Assembly: GCF_000420025.1 (NCBI RefSeq)
Contig: NZ_ATUD01000004.1
Location: forward strand, 1-64,000
Origin: Patulibacter americanus DSM 16676
GTDB lineage: Bacteria; Actinomycetota; Thermoleophilia; Solirubrobacterales; Solirubrobacteraceae
Reading direction: 5' to 3'
DNA: 64,000 nucleotides
In this document: in pieces, positions 1 through 10,372 of the stretch
Numbering within the stretch: position 1 is the stretch's first letter
How the letters are laid out: every line of letters starts with the position of its first letter
The notes under the pieces: generated by a model
Told to the model about the DNA's origin: nothing
Database searches by the model: none
What the model saw: only the letters and a program-made list of their open reading frames with translations
Position numbers and translations under genes: made by a program

Positions 1-161
1 TCGCCCCGTGGGACTGGGTCCCCGGCGCGCTGCTCGTGCGCGAGGCCGGCGGCCGCACGGCCGAGTTCCGCCCGCGCCCCGACGGGCCCGTGTGGTGCGT
101 GGCGGGGACGCCGGCGGTGTGCGACGCGCTGGTGGACCTGGTCTGCCGCGCGGCGGGGTAA
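1..161 (+). CDS. Inositol monophosphatase family protein, C-terminal end (partial)
   Basis: Only the last 52 codons are in the window; the reading frame begins at base 3 and ends with TAA at 159-161. The peptide opens with APWDWVPGALLVREAGG. This matches the second signature of the inositol monophosphatase superfamily (W-D-x(2)-[AP]-G-x-L-L-V-x-E-A-G-G), in which the Asp binds a catalytic metal. The family hydrolyses phosphomonoesters such as inositol-1-phosphate, histidinol phosphate, fructose-1,6-bisphosphate or PAP, and the substrate cannot be told from this fragment. It converges on the hypothetical gene ending at 397, with the 73-bp repeat block between them. Confidence 0.8.
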   Translation, partial: APWDWVPGALLVREAGGRTAEFRPRPDGPVWCVAGTPAVCDALVDLVCRAAG

Positions 162-167
162 GGGGAC

Positions 168-386
168 CGGGCCCCGCCCCGAGCGTCTCGGGCCGGACCG
201 TGTTGGACGGCGGCGAGGCTCGGCGCACCCGCATGGGGAGCGGGGCCCGCCCCGAGCGTCTCGGGCCGGACCGTGTTGGACGGCGGCGAGGCTCGGCGCA
301 CCCGCATGGGGAGCGGGTCCCGCCCCGAGCGTCTCGGGCCGGACCGTGTTGGACGGCGGCGAGGCTCGGCGCACCCGCACGGGTAG
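168..386. repeat. Three tandem 73-bp direct repeats, each with a short hairpin
   Basis: The same unit starts at 168, 241 and 314, a period of exactly 73 bp with only a few substitutions; most differences are at the junctions and at the end of copy 3. Each unit carries the dyad CCCGAG-CGT-CTCGGG (178-192, 251-265, 324-338). The block fills the gap between two convergent genes, so it may act as a bidirectional terminator array. There are no spacers, so it is not a CRISPR. One reading frame is open across it, but there is no sign of coding. Confidence 0.9.
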
Positions 387-396
387 CGGCGTGGTC

Positions 397-906
397 CTAC
401 GTCGCGCGGTAGAGGCACCACGCGTAGTGGGCGGCGCCCTCGTCGGGGCGCGGGGACCGGTGGCGGAAGACCTCTCGCCCCTCGCGGACGACGTCGGCGA
501 CGTCGTCCGTCGTCACGCCGACGGGCAGCACGGGGAAGTCGACCGCGTTGCCGACGACCCGGGGCAGGCGGCGGCCGTCCCGCAGCACCACGGTGAACAT
601 CGTGTACCCCATCCCGGACTCGCCGCCCGCGTAGATCCGGCTCGCCAGGGCGGCCGGGAGGCGATGGGGGCTCTCCTCGATTTCCACGACGTCGTCGACG
701 AGGATCTCGCGCTTCGCGCGGTCGTCCGCGGGCCACACGCCCCAGGCACGGTGGTACTCGTCGGCGTCGAGGACGTACACGTAGTCGCGCCACGCGCCCG
801 AGCGCAGACGCACGCGGCAGGGCCGGTAGGCCACGCCGCGGTCGTCCGACGGCGGCACGCGCTCGAGCTGCGCCCGCAGCTCCGGGCTGAGCGTTCCGAA
901 GTCCAC
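397..906 (-). CDS. Hypothetical protein, 169 aa, leaderless
   Basis: I do not recognise a family. The protein is soluble in appearance, with no signal peptide or membrane segment. It has an acidic middle ([16 protein letters not shown]) and several aromatic motifs such as [18 protein letters not shown]. The start is GTG at 906. A TAGGCT hexamer (minus strand, 918-913) ends six bases before it, so the transcript is probably leaderless. The gene diverges from uvrA across a 157-bp region and converges on the IMPase gene over the 73-bp repeats. Confidence 0.7.
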   Translation of the reverse strand: MDFGTLSPELRAQLERVPPSDDRGVAYRPCRVRLRSGAWRDYVYVLDADEYHRAWGVWPADDRAKREILVDDVVEIEESPHRLPAALASRIYAGGESGMGYTMFTVVLRDGRRLPRVVGNAVDFPVLPVGVTTDDVADVVREGREVFRHRSPRPDEGAAHYAWCLYRAT

Positions 907-1030
907 CCCGCGAGCCTACGGGGACGTGCGCGCCGGGCCTCGACGTCCGTCGGGTCGAGCCCGCGCCGGTCGCGCCCGGCCCGCCGTCGCGTTTCCCCTG
1001 CATCCCGGCCCCCGCACCCGCGCACGCGGG

Positions 1031-1056
1031 CGAACGTCCGTTCGCCTGCGTACACT
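1031..1056 (+). promoter_or_regulatory. LexA (SOS) box and -10 element of uvrA
   Basis: CGAACGTCCGTTCG (1031-1044) is a perfect palindrome matching the Gram-positive/actinobacterial LexA operator core GAAC-N4-GTTC. TACACT (1051-1056) is a good -10 hexamer and lies seven bases before the uvrA ATG. The operator covers the expected -35 region, so LexA binding would block RNA polymerase. The transcript would be leaderless. Confidence 0.85.
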
Positions 1057-1063
1057 CGGTCCA

Positions 1064-4093
<3,030 letters not shown>

Positions 4094-4109
4094 GGACGGG
4101 GCCGGCGGC

Positions 4110-4877
4110 GTGGCCTACGACGAGGCTCCGCCGCCTCCGGCCCTGGCCGACCGCGTCGCCTGCCTCTGGTGGCGGACGCCGGACGCGGTGCCCGCGGGCG
4201 GCGCCCCCGCCCACCTCGTCCTGCCCGACGGGTGCGTCGACCTCGTCTGGCACGCCGGACGCCTCACGGTCGCGGGGCCCGACACCGGGCCCGTGGCGGC
4301 CGCGCCGTCCTCCGCGACGACCGTGGGCGTGCGCCTGCGACCCGGCGCCGTCGCCGTGCTCGGCGAGTCGGCCGCGGTGCTGCGCGACGAGCGCGTCGGG
4401 ACCGACGCCCTCTGGGGGCGCGTGGGCGCCGAGCTCGCCGACCGCGTCGCCCACGCGCCCGACGACCGGGGGCGGCTGGCCCTGCTGACCGCGGCCGTCG
4501 CACGCCGCGCGGCAGCGGCCGGGCCGCCCGATGCCGCGGTCGCGGCGGCGGTGTCGGCGCTCTCCGGGCCGGGCGCCACCGTGGCGGGCGCCGCCCGGGG
4601 GGCCGGCCTCAGCGACCGCCAGCTGCGCCGGCGGTTCCTCGAGCACGTCGGCTACGGCCCGAAGACGCTCGACCGCGTCCTGCGGCTGCAGCGCTTCCTG
4701 ACCCTGGCGATCACGACGACGGACGACCTGGCCGCCCTCGCCGCGTCGGCGGGCTACGCCGACCAGGCCCACCTCACCCGCGAGGCCCGGGCACTCGCGG
4801 CGACCACGCCGCGGGAGCTCGTCGCCGCCCGCCGGCCCGCACCGGCGCCCGGGCCCGCACCGACGGCGCGCGCGTGA
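4110..4877 (+). CDS. AraC-family transcriptional regulator with DUF6597-like N domain
   Basis: A 255-aa product with GTG start. The N-terminal part contains HLVLPDGCVDLVW, typical of the DUF6597 sensor domain found in front of AraC helix-turn-helix domains. The C-terminal third holds the double HTH (VAGAARGAGLSDRQLRRRF, then LAALAASAGYADQAHLTRE). The Ala/Pro-rich tail is low complexity. It starts 16 nt after uvrA, so it may be read from the SOS promoter, or may control the downstream gene at 4936. The ligand is unknown. Confidence 0.85.
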   Translation: MAYDEAPPPPALADRVACLWWRTPDAVPAGGAPAHLVLPDGCVDLVWHAGRLTVAGPDTGPVAAAPSSATTVGVRLRPGAVAVLGESAAVLRDERVGTDALWGRVGAELADRVAHAPDDRGRLALLTAAVARRAAAAGPPDAAVAAAVSALSGPGATVAGAARGAGLSDRQLRRRFLEHVGYGPKTLDRVLRLQRFLTLAITTTDDLAALAASAGYADQAHLTREARALAATTPRELVAARRPAPAPGPAPTARA

Positions 4878-4935
4878 GGGCACGGACGGCCGAAACGTTC
4901 AAGACGACGGCCCCGCCAGCCGTCACGATGCCGGC

Positions 4936-5865
4936 ATGAACGCCCCCGTCCCCGCCGTCTCCCGCATCGACCTCGCCGCGGCCGAGACCTTCATCCGACT
5001 CGAGGCGCGGCTCATCGACGTGCGCCGCTTCGAGCGCGCGTTCGGGGACGGCGACGACGCGTCGGTCCGCCGGGCGCTCGAGGCGTACCGCAACGCCGAC
5101 GGGGGCTACGCCGGCCTGCTCGAGCCGGATCTGCGCACCCCGATCAGCCAGCCGCAGGCGGCGGAGCTCGCCCTCCGCGTCCTCGACGAGGTCGGGGGCG
5201 TGCCGGCCGAGGTCGGGCAGGCGCTCTGCGACTGGCTCGCGACGGTCTCGGCGCCCGGGGGCGGGGTGCCCTTCACGCATCCCTCCGCCCGCGCGCACCC
5301 CGCCGCGCCGCACTGGCACCACGCGGACGGCACGACGGCGTCGCTGAACCCGACGGCCGCGATCGTCGGGCTGCTGCACCGCCACGGGATCGAGCACCCG
5401 TGGCGCGACGAGGCCACGGCGTGGTGCTGGCGCGCGCTCGGGGTGGGGGATGCCGACGCGGCGGCGCCCGAGGCCCTCGACCTCTACAGCGTGCGGGCGG
5501 CGCTCTGGCTGCTGGAGCCCGCGGTGCCGGCGTCCCCCGACCCGGCGGCGGTCCGCGAGCGCCTGGCCGTCGCGGTGCGCGAGCACGTGGCGCTCGACCC
5601 GGCCCTGACCGCCCCGGGTGCGCCCGGGCACCACATCGGCCCGCTCGAGGTCGCGCCGTTCCCGGACGACCCGGGTCGCGCCCTGATCCCGGCCACGGCG
5701 GTCGACGCCGCGCTCGACGCCCTCGAGGACCGGCAGGCCGCCGACGGGGGGTGGGAGATCAACTTCGAGCCGATCTCGGCCGCGGGGCTGGCGGGCTGGC
5801 GGGGCTGGGCCACGCTGGGTTCGCTCCTGATCCTGCGGGCGAACGGCCGGCTCGGCACGGCCTAG
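4936..5865 (+). CDS. Prenyltransferase/squalene-oxidase-repeat (alpha-toroid) family protein
   Basis: The 309-aa protein shows repeats typical of alpha/alpha-toroid terpene-cyclase-like proteins: YRNADGGYAGLLEPDLRTP near residue 55 and RQAADGGWEINFEPISAAG near residue 270. It has no DxDD or QW set strong enough to call a specific cyclase, so activity is unknown. No signal peptide is seen. A weak CACGAT hexamer (4924-4929) ends six bases before the ATG and may be a leaderless promoter. The preceding AraC gene ends 58 nt upstream and is the obvious candidate regulator. Confidence 0.75.
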   Translation: MNAPVPAVSRIDLAAAETFIRLEARLIDVRRFERAFGDGDDASVRRALEAYRNADGGYAGLLEPDLRTPISQPQAAELALRVLDEVGGVPAEVGQALCDWLATVSAPGGGVPFTHPSARAHPAAPHWHHADGTTASLNPTAAIVGLLHRHGIEHPWRDEATAWCWRALGVGDADAAAPEALDLYSVRAALWLLEPAVPASPDPAAVRERLAVAVREHVALDPALTAPGAPGHHIGPLEVAPFPDDPGRALIPATAVDAALDALEDRQAADGGWEINFEPISAAGLAGWRGWATLGSLLILRANGRLGTA

Positions 5866-5905
5866 CGCGAGCCTGCGGGCTGGCGCCGGCACCCGCGCCG
5901 CCCCG

Positions 5906-5919
5906 GAGGCTTCCGCCTC
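5906..5919. terminator. Hairpin between convergent genes
   Basis: GAGGC-TTCC-GCCTC, with further imperfect pairing outside it, lies midway between the convergent stops at 5865 and 5947. It has no U tract. It is probably a bidirectional terminator. Confidence 0.45.
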
Positions 5920-5946
5920 GGAGCGCGCCGCCCTTCAGGCCGCCGC

Positions 5947-6330
5947 CTAGAACCGCGGCGGCCCGACGGCCGGCAGCGGAGTCCCCTGGTGGAAGACCGC
6001 GCGCCAGCGGTCCTCCTCACGCCGCCACACCGTGCTGCGGACGGCACGCTCGCCGGCGTGCGCGGTCTCGTAGACCACGAGGACGACGTCGTCGGTCACC
6101 CGTGACGCGCGGACGTCGGCCACGTCGATGGGCGCGTGCGCGGACGGCCCCAGGCCGCTGAGCAGCGCGACGATCGTCTCACGATCCCAGCGGTCGCCCC
6201 CGGCGCCGATCTCGACGAAGTCGGGGTGCATGAGGTCCTCGAGGCGCTCCCGGGACGCGCGGACGGCGGGCTCCAGCAGTGCGAGCTCGCGCTCGACGAC
6301 GGCGCGCAGGACGGGGTCGTCCGTCGTCAT
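5947..6330 (-). CDS. DUF4440/NTF2-like (SnoaL-like) small protein
   Basis: A 127-aa cystatin-like alpha+beta barrel protein. The opening VVERELALLEPAVRAS, then LMHPDFVEIGAGGDRWDRE, then WRREEDRWRAVFHQGTPLP follow the DUF4440 pattern (helix with conserved E/L, LHPDFvEiG, W..hQgTP). Members are small soluble enzymes or accessory proteins of mostly unknown role. The start codon overlaps, as ATGA, the stop of a short upstream ORF (6327-6413) that sits behind a strong -10 element, so translation is probably coupled. Confidence 0.8.
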   Translation of the reverse strand: MTTDDPVLRAVVERELALLEPAVRASRERLEDLMHPDFVEIGAGGDRWDRETIVALLSGLGPSAHAPIDVADVRASRVTDDVVLVVYETAHAGERAVRSTVWRREEDRWRAVFHQGTPLPAVGPPRF

Positions 6331-6413
6331 CGGACGCGGGGGCCGCGGCGCGTCGCGACGGCGGAGGGGCCGGTGGGGAGCGGGCCCGTCGGCCCGGGCG
6401 GGAGGGGGCGCAT
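6327..6413 (-). CDS. Candidate 28-aa leader peptide coupled to the DUF4440 gene
   Basis: An ATG at 6413 lies seven bases after a TAGGAT -10 hexamer (minus strand, 6426-6421). It opens a 29-codon frame whose TGA overlaps the ATG of the DUF4440 gene (ATGA at 6330-6327). The peptide is rich in Pro, Gly, Arg and Thr, starting MRPLPPGPTG. The arrangement predicts a leaderless uORF feeding ribosomes onto the downstream start. It could simply be a coupling device or a proline-sensitive attenuator. There is no homology evidence. Confidence 0.4.
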   Translation of the reverse strand: MRPLPPGPTGPLPTGPSAVATRRGPRVR

Positions 6414-6420
6414 CGGCCCG

Positions 6421-6462
6421 ATCCTACGGGCGCAGGCGACCGCGGGACCGGCGGCGTAGGCT
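6421..6462. promoter_or_regulatory. Divergent promoters for the DUF4440 leader and corA
   Basis: Minus strand: TAGGAT (6426-6421). Plus strand: TAGGCT (6457-6462). The two -10 elements are 30 bp apart, so the polymerases would compete. The corA side has a 5' UTR of about 30 nt with no Shine-Dalgarno sequence. Confidence 0.55.
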
Positions 6463-6500
6463 TCGCCACCTGCGGCCGCCCGGCCGCCGCTCCTGCCCCC

Positions 6501-7595
6501 ATGCGCCGCCCACCGAACCACGCCTCCACCCGCGACGGGCGCGCCGACCGCTCCGGGCGGCAGCCCGAGGCCCCCGAGGCCCCCGAGGCCCCGCCGGTCG
6601 ACCCGCAGGCCGTCGACGCGGCGCTGACGGACTGCGCCGTCTACGACAAGGGCGAGCGCAAGGGCGGCACGCTGCCCCTGACCCAGGCGATCGACCGCGC
6701 GCACGAGGCCGACGACGGCTTCGTTTGGATCGGGCTGCACGACCCGGAGCCCGCCGCGGTCGAGGCGCTCGGGCGCCAGTTCTCCCTCCACCCGCTGGTG
6801 GTCGAGGACGCGATCGTCGCCCACCAGCGTCCCAAGCTCGAGCGGCACGGCGAGCTGCTGTTCCTCGTCATGAAGACCGCGGAGTACGTCGACGCCGAGG
6901 AGCGGGTCGAGATCGGCGAGCTCATGCTCATCCTCGGCCCGAAGTTCGTCGTCTCCATCCGCCACGGCGAGGGCGTGTCGCTCCACGAGCTGCGCGAGCA
7001 GCTCGACCACGACCAGGCGCGGATGGAACGCGGGCCCGGCGCGGTCTTCCACGCCATCGTCGACCGGGTCGTCGACGAGTACGCCGACGTGCTCGAGGGG
7101 CTCGTGACCGACGTCGACCAGGTCGAGGAGACCGTCTTCTCGGCGGAGCGGAAGAACCCGACGGAGCGGATCTACCGCCTCAAGCGCGAGGTGATCGCGT
7201 TCAAGAAGGCCGTGGGGCCGCTCGTGAACCCCATGACGCGGCTCGTCGAGGACGAGACGCTCCCGGTGCCCGAGGGGGCCCGGCCGTACCTGCGCGACGT
7301 GCTCGACCATCTCACGCGCGACGCCGACGCCGTGAACTCGCTCGACGACATCCTCTCGGGCGTGCTGGACGCGAACCTCGCCCAGATCTCGATCCGCCAG
7401 AACGAGGACGCCCGCAAGATCTCCGCGTGGGCCGCGATCGCCGTGGTGCCGACGATGATCTTCGGCCTCTACGGCATGAACTTCGAGCACATGCCCGAGC
7501 TGAAGTGGGATCTGGGCTACCCGGCGGTCCTCGTGTGCACGCTGACCGTCTGCCTGCTGCTCTACCGACGCCTGCGGCGCGCCGGCTGGCTCTGA
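6501..7595 (+). CDS. corA: CorA-family magnesium/cobalt transporter
   Basis: A 364-aa inner-membrane divalent-cation channel. A long acidic cytoplasmic domain with coiled-coil helices (around EETVFSAERKNPTERIYRLK) leads to two C-terminal transmembrane helices. The signature YGMNFEHMPEL follows the first helix and contains the GMN selectivity filter. The C terminus ends in basic residues (YRRLRRAGWL), as in the family. The ATG at 6501 is preferred because upstream in-frame codons lie too close to the predicted transcription start. The Pro/Glu-rich first 35 residues are poorly conserved. It probably pairs with no neighbour. Confidence 0.93.
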   Translation: MRRPPNHASTRDGRADRSGRQPEAPEAPEAPPVDPQAVDAALTDCAVYDKGERKGGTLPLTQAIDRAHEADDGFVWIGLHDPEPAAVEALGRQFSLHPLVVEDAIVAHQRPKLERHGELLFLVMKTAEYVDAEERVEIGELMLILGPKFVVSIRHGEGVSLHELREQLDHDQARMERGPGAVFHAIVDRVVDEYADVLEGLVTDVDQVEETVFSAERKNPTERIYRLKREVIAFKKAVGPLVNPMTRLVEDETLPVPEGARPYLRDVLDHLTRDADAVNSLDDILSGVLDANLAQISIRQNEDARKISAWAAIAVVPTMIFGLYGMNFEHMPELKWDLGYPAVLVCTLTVCLLLYRRLRRAGWL

Positions 7596-7649
7596 GCGCT
7601 TCCTACGCACGAGTAGGTTCGGCGGGGGCCGCCGGGTATGCTCCGCGCC

Positions 7650-8129
7650 ATGCCGGCCTACCCGCTCCGCTCCGTCGACGACCAGTTCCTGCGGGACGCG
7701 CCACTCGTCGTCGCGAGCACCGTCAAGCTCGACGCTCCGCCGGCCCGCGTCTGGCAGGCGCTGGGCAGCGACGAGATGTGGTCGTGGCTCCCGCTCATCG
7801 ACCAGCTGGACTGGCAGACGCCGCGCCCGCACACCGAGGGCGCCGTGCGGCGGCTGCGGCTCGGGCGGTTCCTGACGGTCGACGAGGAGTTCTACCGCTG
7901 GGAGACGGACCGGCGGGCGACGTTCCGCATCACCCACCAGAGCCGCAAGGTCCTCGACGCGCTGATCGAGGACTTCGTCCTGCGCCCCGCCGGCACCGGC
8001 ACCGAGCTGACCTGGACGATGGCCGTCTCGCCGCTGAAGGGCCGCGGCCTGCCGCTGGGCCTGCTCGCCCCCCTGCTCAAGCCCGGCAACACCGCCGCGA
8101 TCGCGGGCATCAAGAAGATCCTGCGGTAG
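7650..8129 (+). CDS. SRPBCC/polyketide-cyclase-like protein, leaderless
   Basis: The 159-aa product has the START-fold pattern: APPARVWQALGSDEMWSWLPLI in the N-terminal strand/helix region, then central strands with TEGAVRRLRLGRF, and a long C-terminal helix ending in KPGNTAAIAGIKKIL. Such proteins bind hydrophobic ligands; the ligand is unknown. The ATG at 7650 is chosen because TATGCT (7637-7642) is a near-consensus -10 ending seven bases before it. An in-frame ATG at 7638 lies inside that hexamer. Confidence 0.8.
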   Translation: MPAYPLRSVDDQFLRDAPLVVASTVKLDAPPARVWQALGSDEMWSWLPLIDQLDWQTPRPHTEGAVRRLRLGRFLTVDEEFYRWETDRRATFRITHQSRKVLDALIEDFVLRPAGTGTELTWTMAVSPLKGRGLPLGLLAPLLKPGNTAAIAGIKKILR

Positions 8130-8218
8130 CCCGGACGCGGCGAGGGGTGGGCCTTGGCGCGCTGCGCGCCACGGGCACCACCCGTGCGCGCCGCCCGCCG
8201 CGGGCGTACGCTCGGCGG

Positions 8219-8854
8219 GTGAGCGACCCCGACCCCGTCCCGCCGCTCGACCTGGACCGCGTCCGCCAGTGGTTGACGAAGTGGCGCTGGTACACGCGCC
8301 CGCGGCGTCCGTGGAACCGGGTGCGCCTGCACGCCGAGCTGGCCCGCCGCGAGGCGTTCGCCCGCGGCCGGCTGAACGGCGACGTGCTGGGGATGCTGCT
8401 CGACGGGCGCCTGCAGCTCGGCCCGCAGGTGTTCCTCGAGCCCGGCGTGTGGCTCACCGCGGGTGACCGCGGGCGGATCCGCATCGGCGGCGGCACGTTC
8501 CTCAACCAGGGCGTGATGGTCGCGGCGGAGGAGCTCGTCGAGATCGGCGAGCACTGCATGGCCGCCAACGGCTGCCTGATCACGGACGGCAGCCACCGCT
8601 TCGACGACCCGGAGAAGCCGGTCCCGTGGCAGGGGTTCACCACGAAGGGCCCCACCCGGATCGGCGACAACGTGTGGCTCGGCGCCAACGTCGTCGTCAC
8701 GAGCGGCGTGACGATCGGCCGCCGCTGCGTGGTGGGGGCCAACGCGGTGGTCACGGACGACCTGCCGCCCTTCTCGATCGCCGCCGGGGCACCGGCGAAG
8801 GTGCTCCGGACGATCGAGTACCCCGACGCGCCGGGGGCGGCGGCGGGGGACTGA
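8219..8854 (+). CDS. Left-handed beta-helix acyltransferase
   Basis: A 211-aa protein with hexapeptide repeats: IGGGTFLNQGVMV, IGEHCMAANGCLITDGSH, IGDNVWLGANVVVTSGVTIG and VVGANAVVTDDLPPFSIAAGAPAKVLR. This is the LbH fold of the maltose/galactoside O-acetyltransferase and NeuD-like group, which usually transfers an acetyl group from acetyl-CoA. The His in DGSHRF fits the usual catalytic position. The GTG start lies six bases after TACGCT (8207-8212), so the mRNA is probably leaderless. The acceptor is unknown, possibly a cell-envelope sugar. Confidence 0.85.
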   Translation: MSDPDPVPPLDLDRVRQWLTKWRWYTRPRRPWNRVRLHAELARREAFARGRLNGDVLGMLLDGRLQLGPQVFLEPGVWLTAGDRGRIRIGGGTFLNQGVMVAAEELVEIGEHCMAANGCLITDGSHRFDDPEKPVPWQGFTTKGPTRIGDNVWLGANVVVTSGVTIGRRCVVGANAVVTDDLPPFSIAAGAPAKVLRTIEYPDAPGAAAGD

Positions 8855-9086
8855 GGCCGCGCCCGGGTCGGCCCCTTCGGGTGGGGTGACGGGGGCCCGT
8901 CGGTCCCCGCGCACGCTGCGGGATCGCGCAACCCGCAGGCGCCCGGTGCAGGCGATGTTGCGCCCCGACCGGTTGCCGGCCCGCCGGCTGGGCACCGGTG
9001 GGGGCGGCGCCCGTGTGGCAGCCGGGCCGACCGTCGGCCCGCGGCCCGCTAGCGTGCCCGCCGTCCCCTGAAGTGCCGGAGCACCC
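8855..9086 (+). promoter_or_regulatory. Intergenic region upstream of the AI-2E permease with inverted repeat and -10
   Basis: TAGCGT (9050-9055) is a plausible -10 for the permease gene, giving a leader of about 25 nt with a GGAG ribosome-binding site. Further upstream, GCGCAAC (8926-8932) and GTTGCGC (8957-8963) form a perfect 7-bp inverted repeat with 24 bp between the arms, a possible operator. Nothing coding is apparent. Confidence 0.45.
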
Positions 9087-10292
9087 GTGACCCCCCGCCG
9101 CAGCCTCTCCAGAACCGTCCTCATCGCCACGCTGACGGTGCTCTCCGTCGTGGCGGTCATCGCCCTCGTGTACCTGCTGCGCCAACCCCTGTCGTGGCTC
9201 GTGCTCGCCGGCTTCATCGCGGTCGCGGTCTCGGGCCCCGTCAACCGGCTCTCGCGCCGCATGCCGCGCGGGGTGGCCATCGCCGTCGTCTACCTCGGGG
9301 TCCTGCTCGTCCCGGTGCTCGTGGGGCTCGTCGTCGTGCCGCCGCTCGTCCGCGCCGCGAGCGACCTGGTCGACCAGGCCCCGGCGTACGCCGACGAGGT
9401 CCAGCGGTTCGTCACGCAGAACGACACGCTGCGGGATCTCGACGACGACTTCGACCTCGTCTCCCAGCTGCAGAAGCAGGCCGACGCCCTGCCGGCGCGC
9501 GTCGGCGACGCCGCCTCGTGGCTCGGGGACCTGGGCGTCGGGATCGTCAACTCCGTCTTCGCCACGGTCACGATCCTCATCCTCAGCGTGTTCATGGTCG
9601 GCTCGGGCCGCCGCATCCTCGACGCCGGGATCGCCGCGACGATGCCCCGCCACGCCCGGCGCACCGGCGCGCTGCTCGACCGCATGGCGGGGGCGGTGGG
9701 CGCCTACATCGCCGGCGCCCTCGTGCAGGCCGTCATCGCCGGCGGCCTCGCCTACGTGGTGATGCTGCTGCTCGGCGTGCCGTTCGCCGCCCCGCTGGCG
9801 CTGCTCGTCTCGCTGTTCGGCCTGATCCCCATGGTCGGCGCGACGATCGCCGCGGTGATCGTCGGCGTGGTCACGCTGTTCAACGACTTCCCGACCGACA
9901 CGATCGTCTGGGTGGTCTGGGCGATCGTCTACCAGCAGCTCGAGAACACGGTGATCCAGCCGCGCATCCAGAAGCGCGCGGTCGGCATCCACCCCCTCGG
10001 CGTCATGGTGGCCGTGCTCTTCGGCTCCAAGCTCTTCGGCGTCGCCGGGGCGCTGCTGTCCGTCCCCGTCGCCGCCTCCATCCAGATCGGGGTGCGTGAG
10101 TGGTGGCACGCCCGCCAGGACGGGGCCCGCGACGACGACGCCGACATGGACGAGGGCGACGACGGCACCCCCGCGCCCGCCACCGCGGGGCCGGTTCCGC
10201 CCGAGGCCCTCGGCCCCGGCGGGGCGACGGACCGACGGCAGGTCACCGACGCCGGTCGGGACGACGAGGCCGGCGCCACCGCGCCGGCCTGA
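9087..10292 (+). CDS. AI-2E family transporter (membrane permease)
   Basis: A 401-aa integral membrane protein of the AI-2E exporter family (YdiK/PerM/TqsA type). The N-terminal helices (LIATLTVLSVVAVIALVYLL) are followed by a periplasmic loop (AYADEVQRFVTQNDTLRDL). The C-terminal membrane block contains family-typical segments FGLIPMVGATIAAV and YQQLENTVIQPRIQKRAVGI. Members export signalling molecules or ions, and the substrate is unknown. A hydrophilic acidic tail of about 65 residues follows the last helix. The GTG start has GGAG about seven bases upstream. A strong hairpin follows the gene. Confidence 0.88.
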   Translation: MTPRRSLSRTVLIATLTVLSVVAVIALVYLLRQPLSWLVLAGFIAVAVSGPVNRLSRRMPRGVAIAVVYLGVLLVPVLVGLVVVPPLVRAASDLVDQAPAYADEVQRFVTQNDTLRDLDDDFDLVSQLQKQADALPARVGDAASWLGDLGVGIVNSVFATVTILILSVFMVGSGRRILDAGIAATMPRHARRTGALLDRMAGAVGAYIAGALVQAVIAGGLAYVVMLLLGVPFAAPLALLVSLFGLIPMVGATIAAVIVGVVTLFNDFPTDTIVWVVWAIVYQQLENTVIQPRIQKRAVGIHPLGVMVAVLFGSKLFGVAGALLSVPVAASIQIGVREWWHARQDGARDDDADMDEGDDGTPAPATAGPVPPEALGPGGATDRRQVTDAGRDDEAGATAPA

Positions 10293-10333
10293 CCCGCGGT
10301 CCCGCGCCGGCCGCGGTCCCCACCCGTCAGGCC

Positions 10334-10352
10334 GCGTCCGTCCCGCGGACGC
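10334..10352. terminator. Bidirectional terminator between the AI-2E gene and panB
   Basis: GCGTCCG-TCCCG-CGGACGC is a perfect 7-bp stem with a 5-nt loop, extended by imperfect GC pairs on both sides. It sits in the 80-bp gap between convergent stops. Confidence 0.65.
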
Positions 10353-10372
10353 CGCGGCCCCGGCCGGCGCCC

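Noticed and set aside
168-386. CRISPR array
   Set aside because: Repeats are directly joined at 73 bp with no unique spacers and no cas genes nearby.
926-1063. In-frame N-terminal extension of uvrA from an ATG at 926
   Set aside because: It would run through the LexA box and -10 element and lacks the UvrA N-terminal sequence, which starts at 1064.
6128-8218. Long plus-strand open frame leading into the acetyltransferase gene
   Set aside because: The upstream part is Arg/Pro-rich frame-shadow of corA and the SRPBCC gene; the real gene starts at GTG 8219 behind TACGCT.
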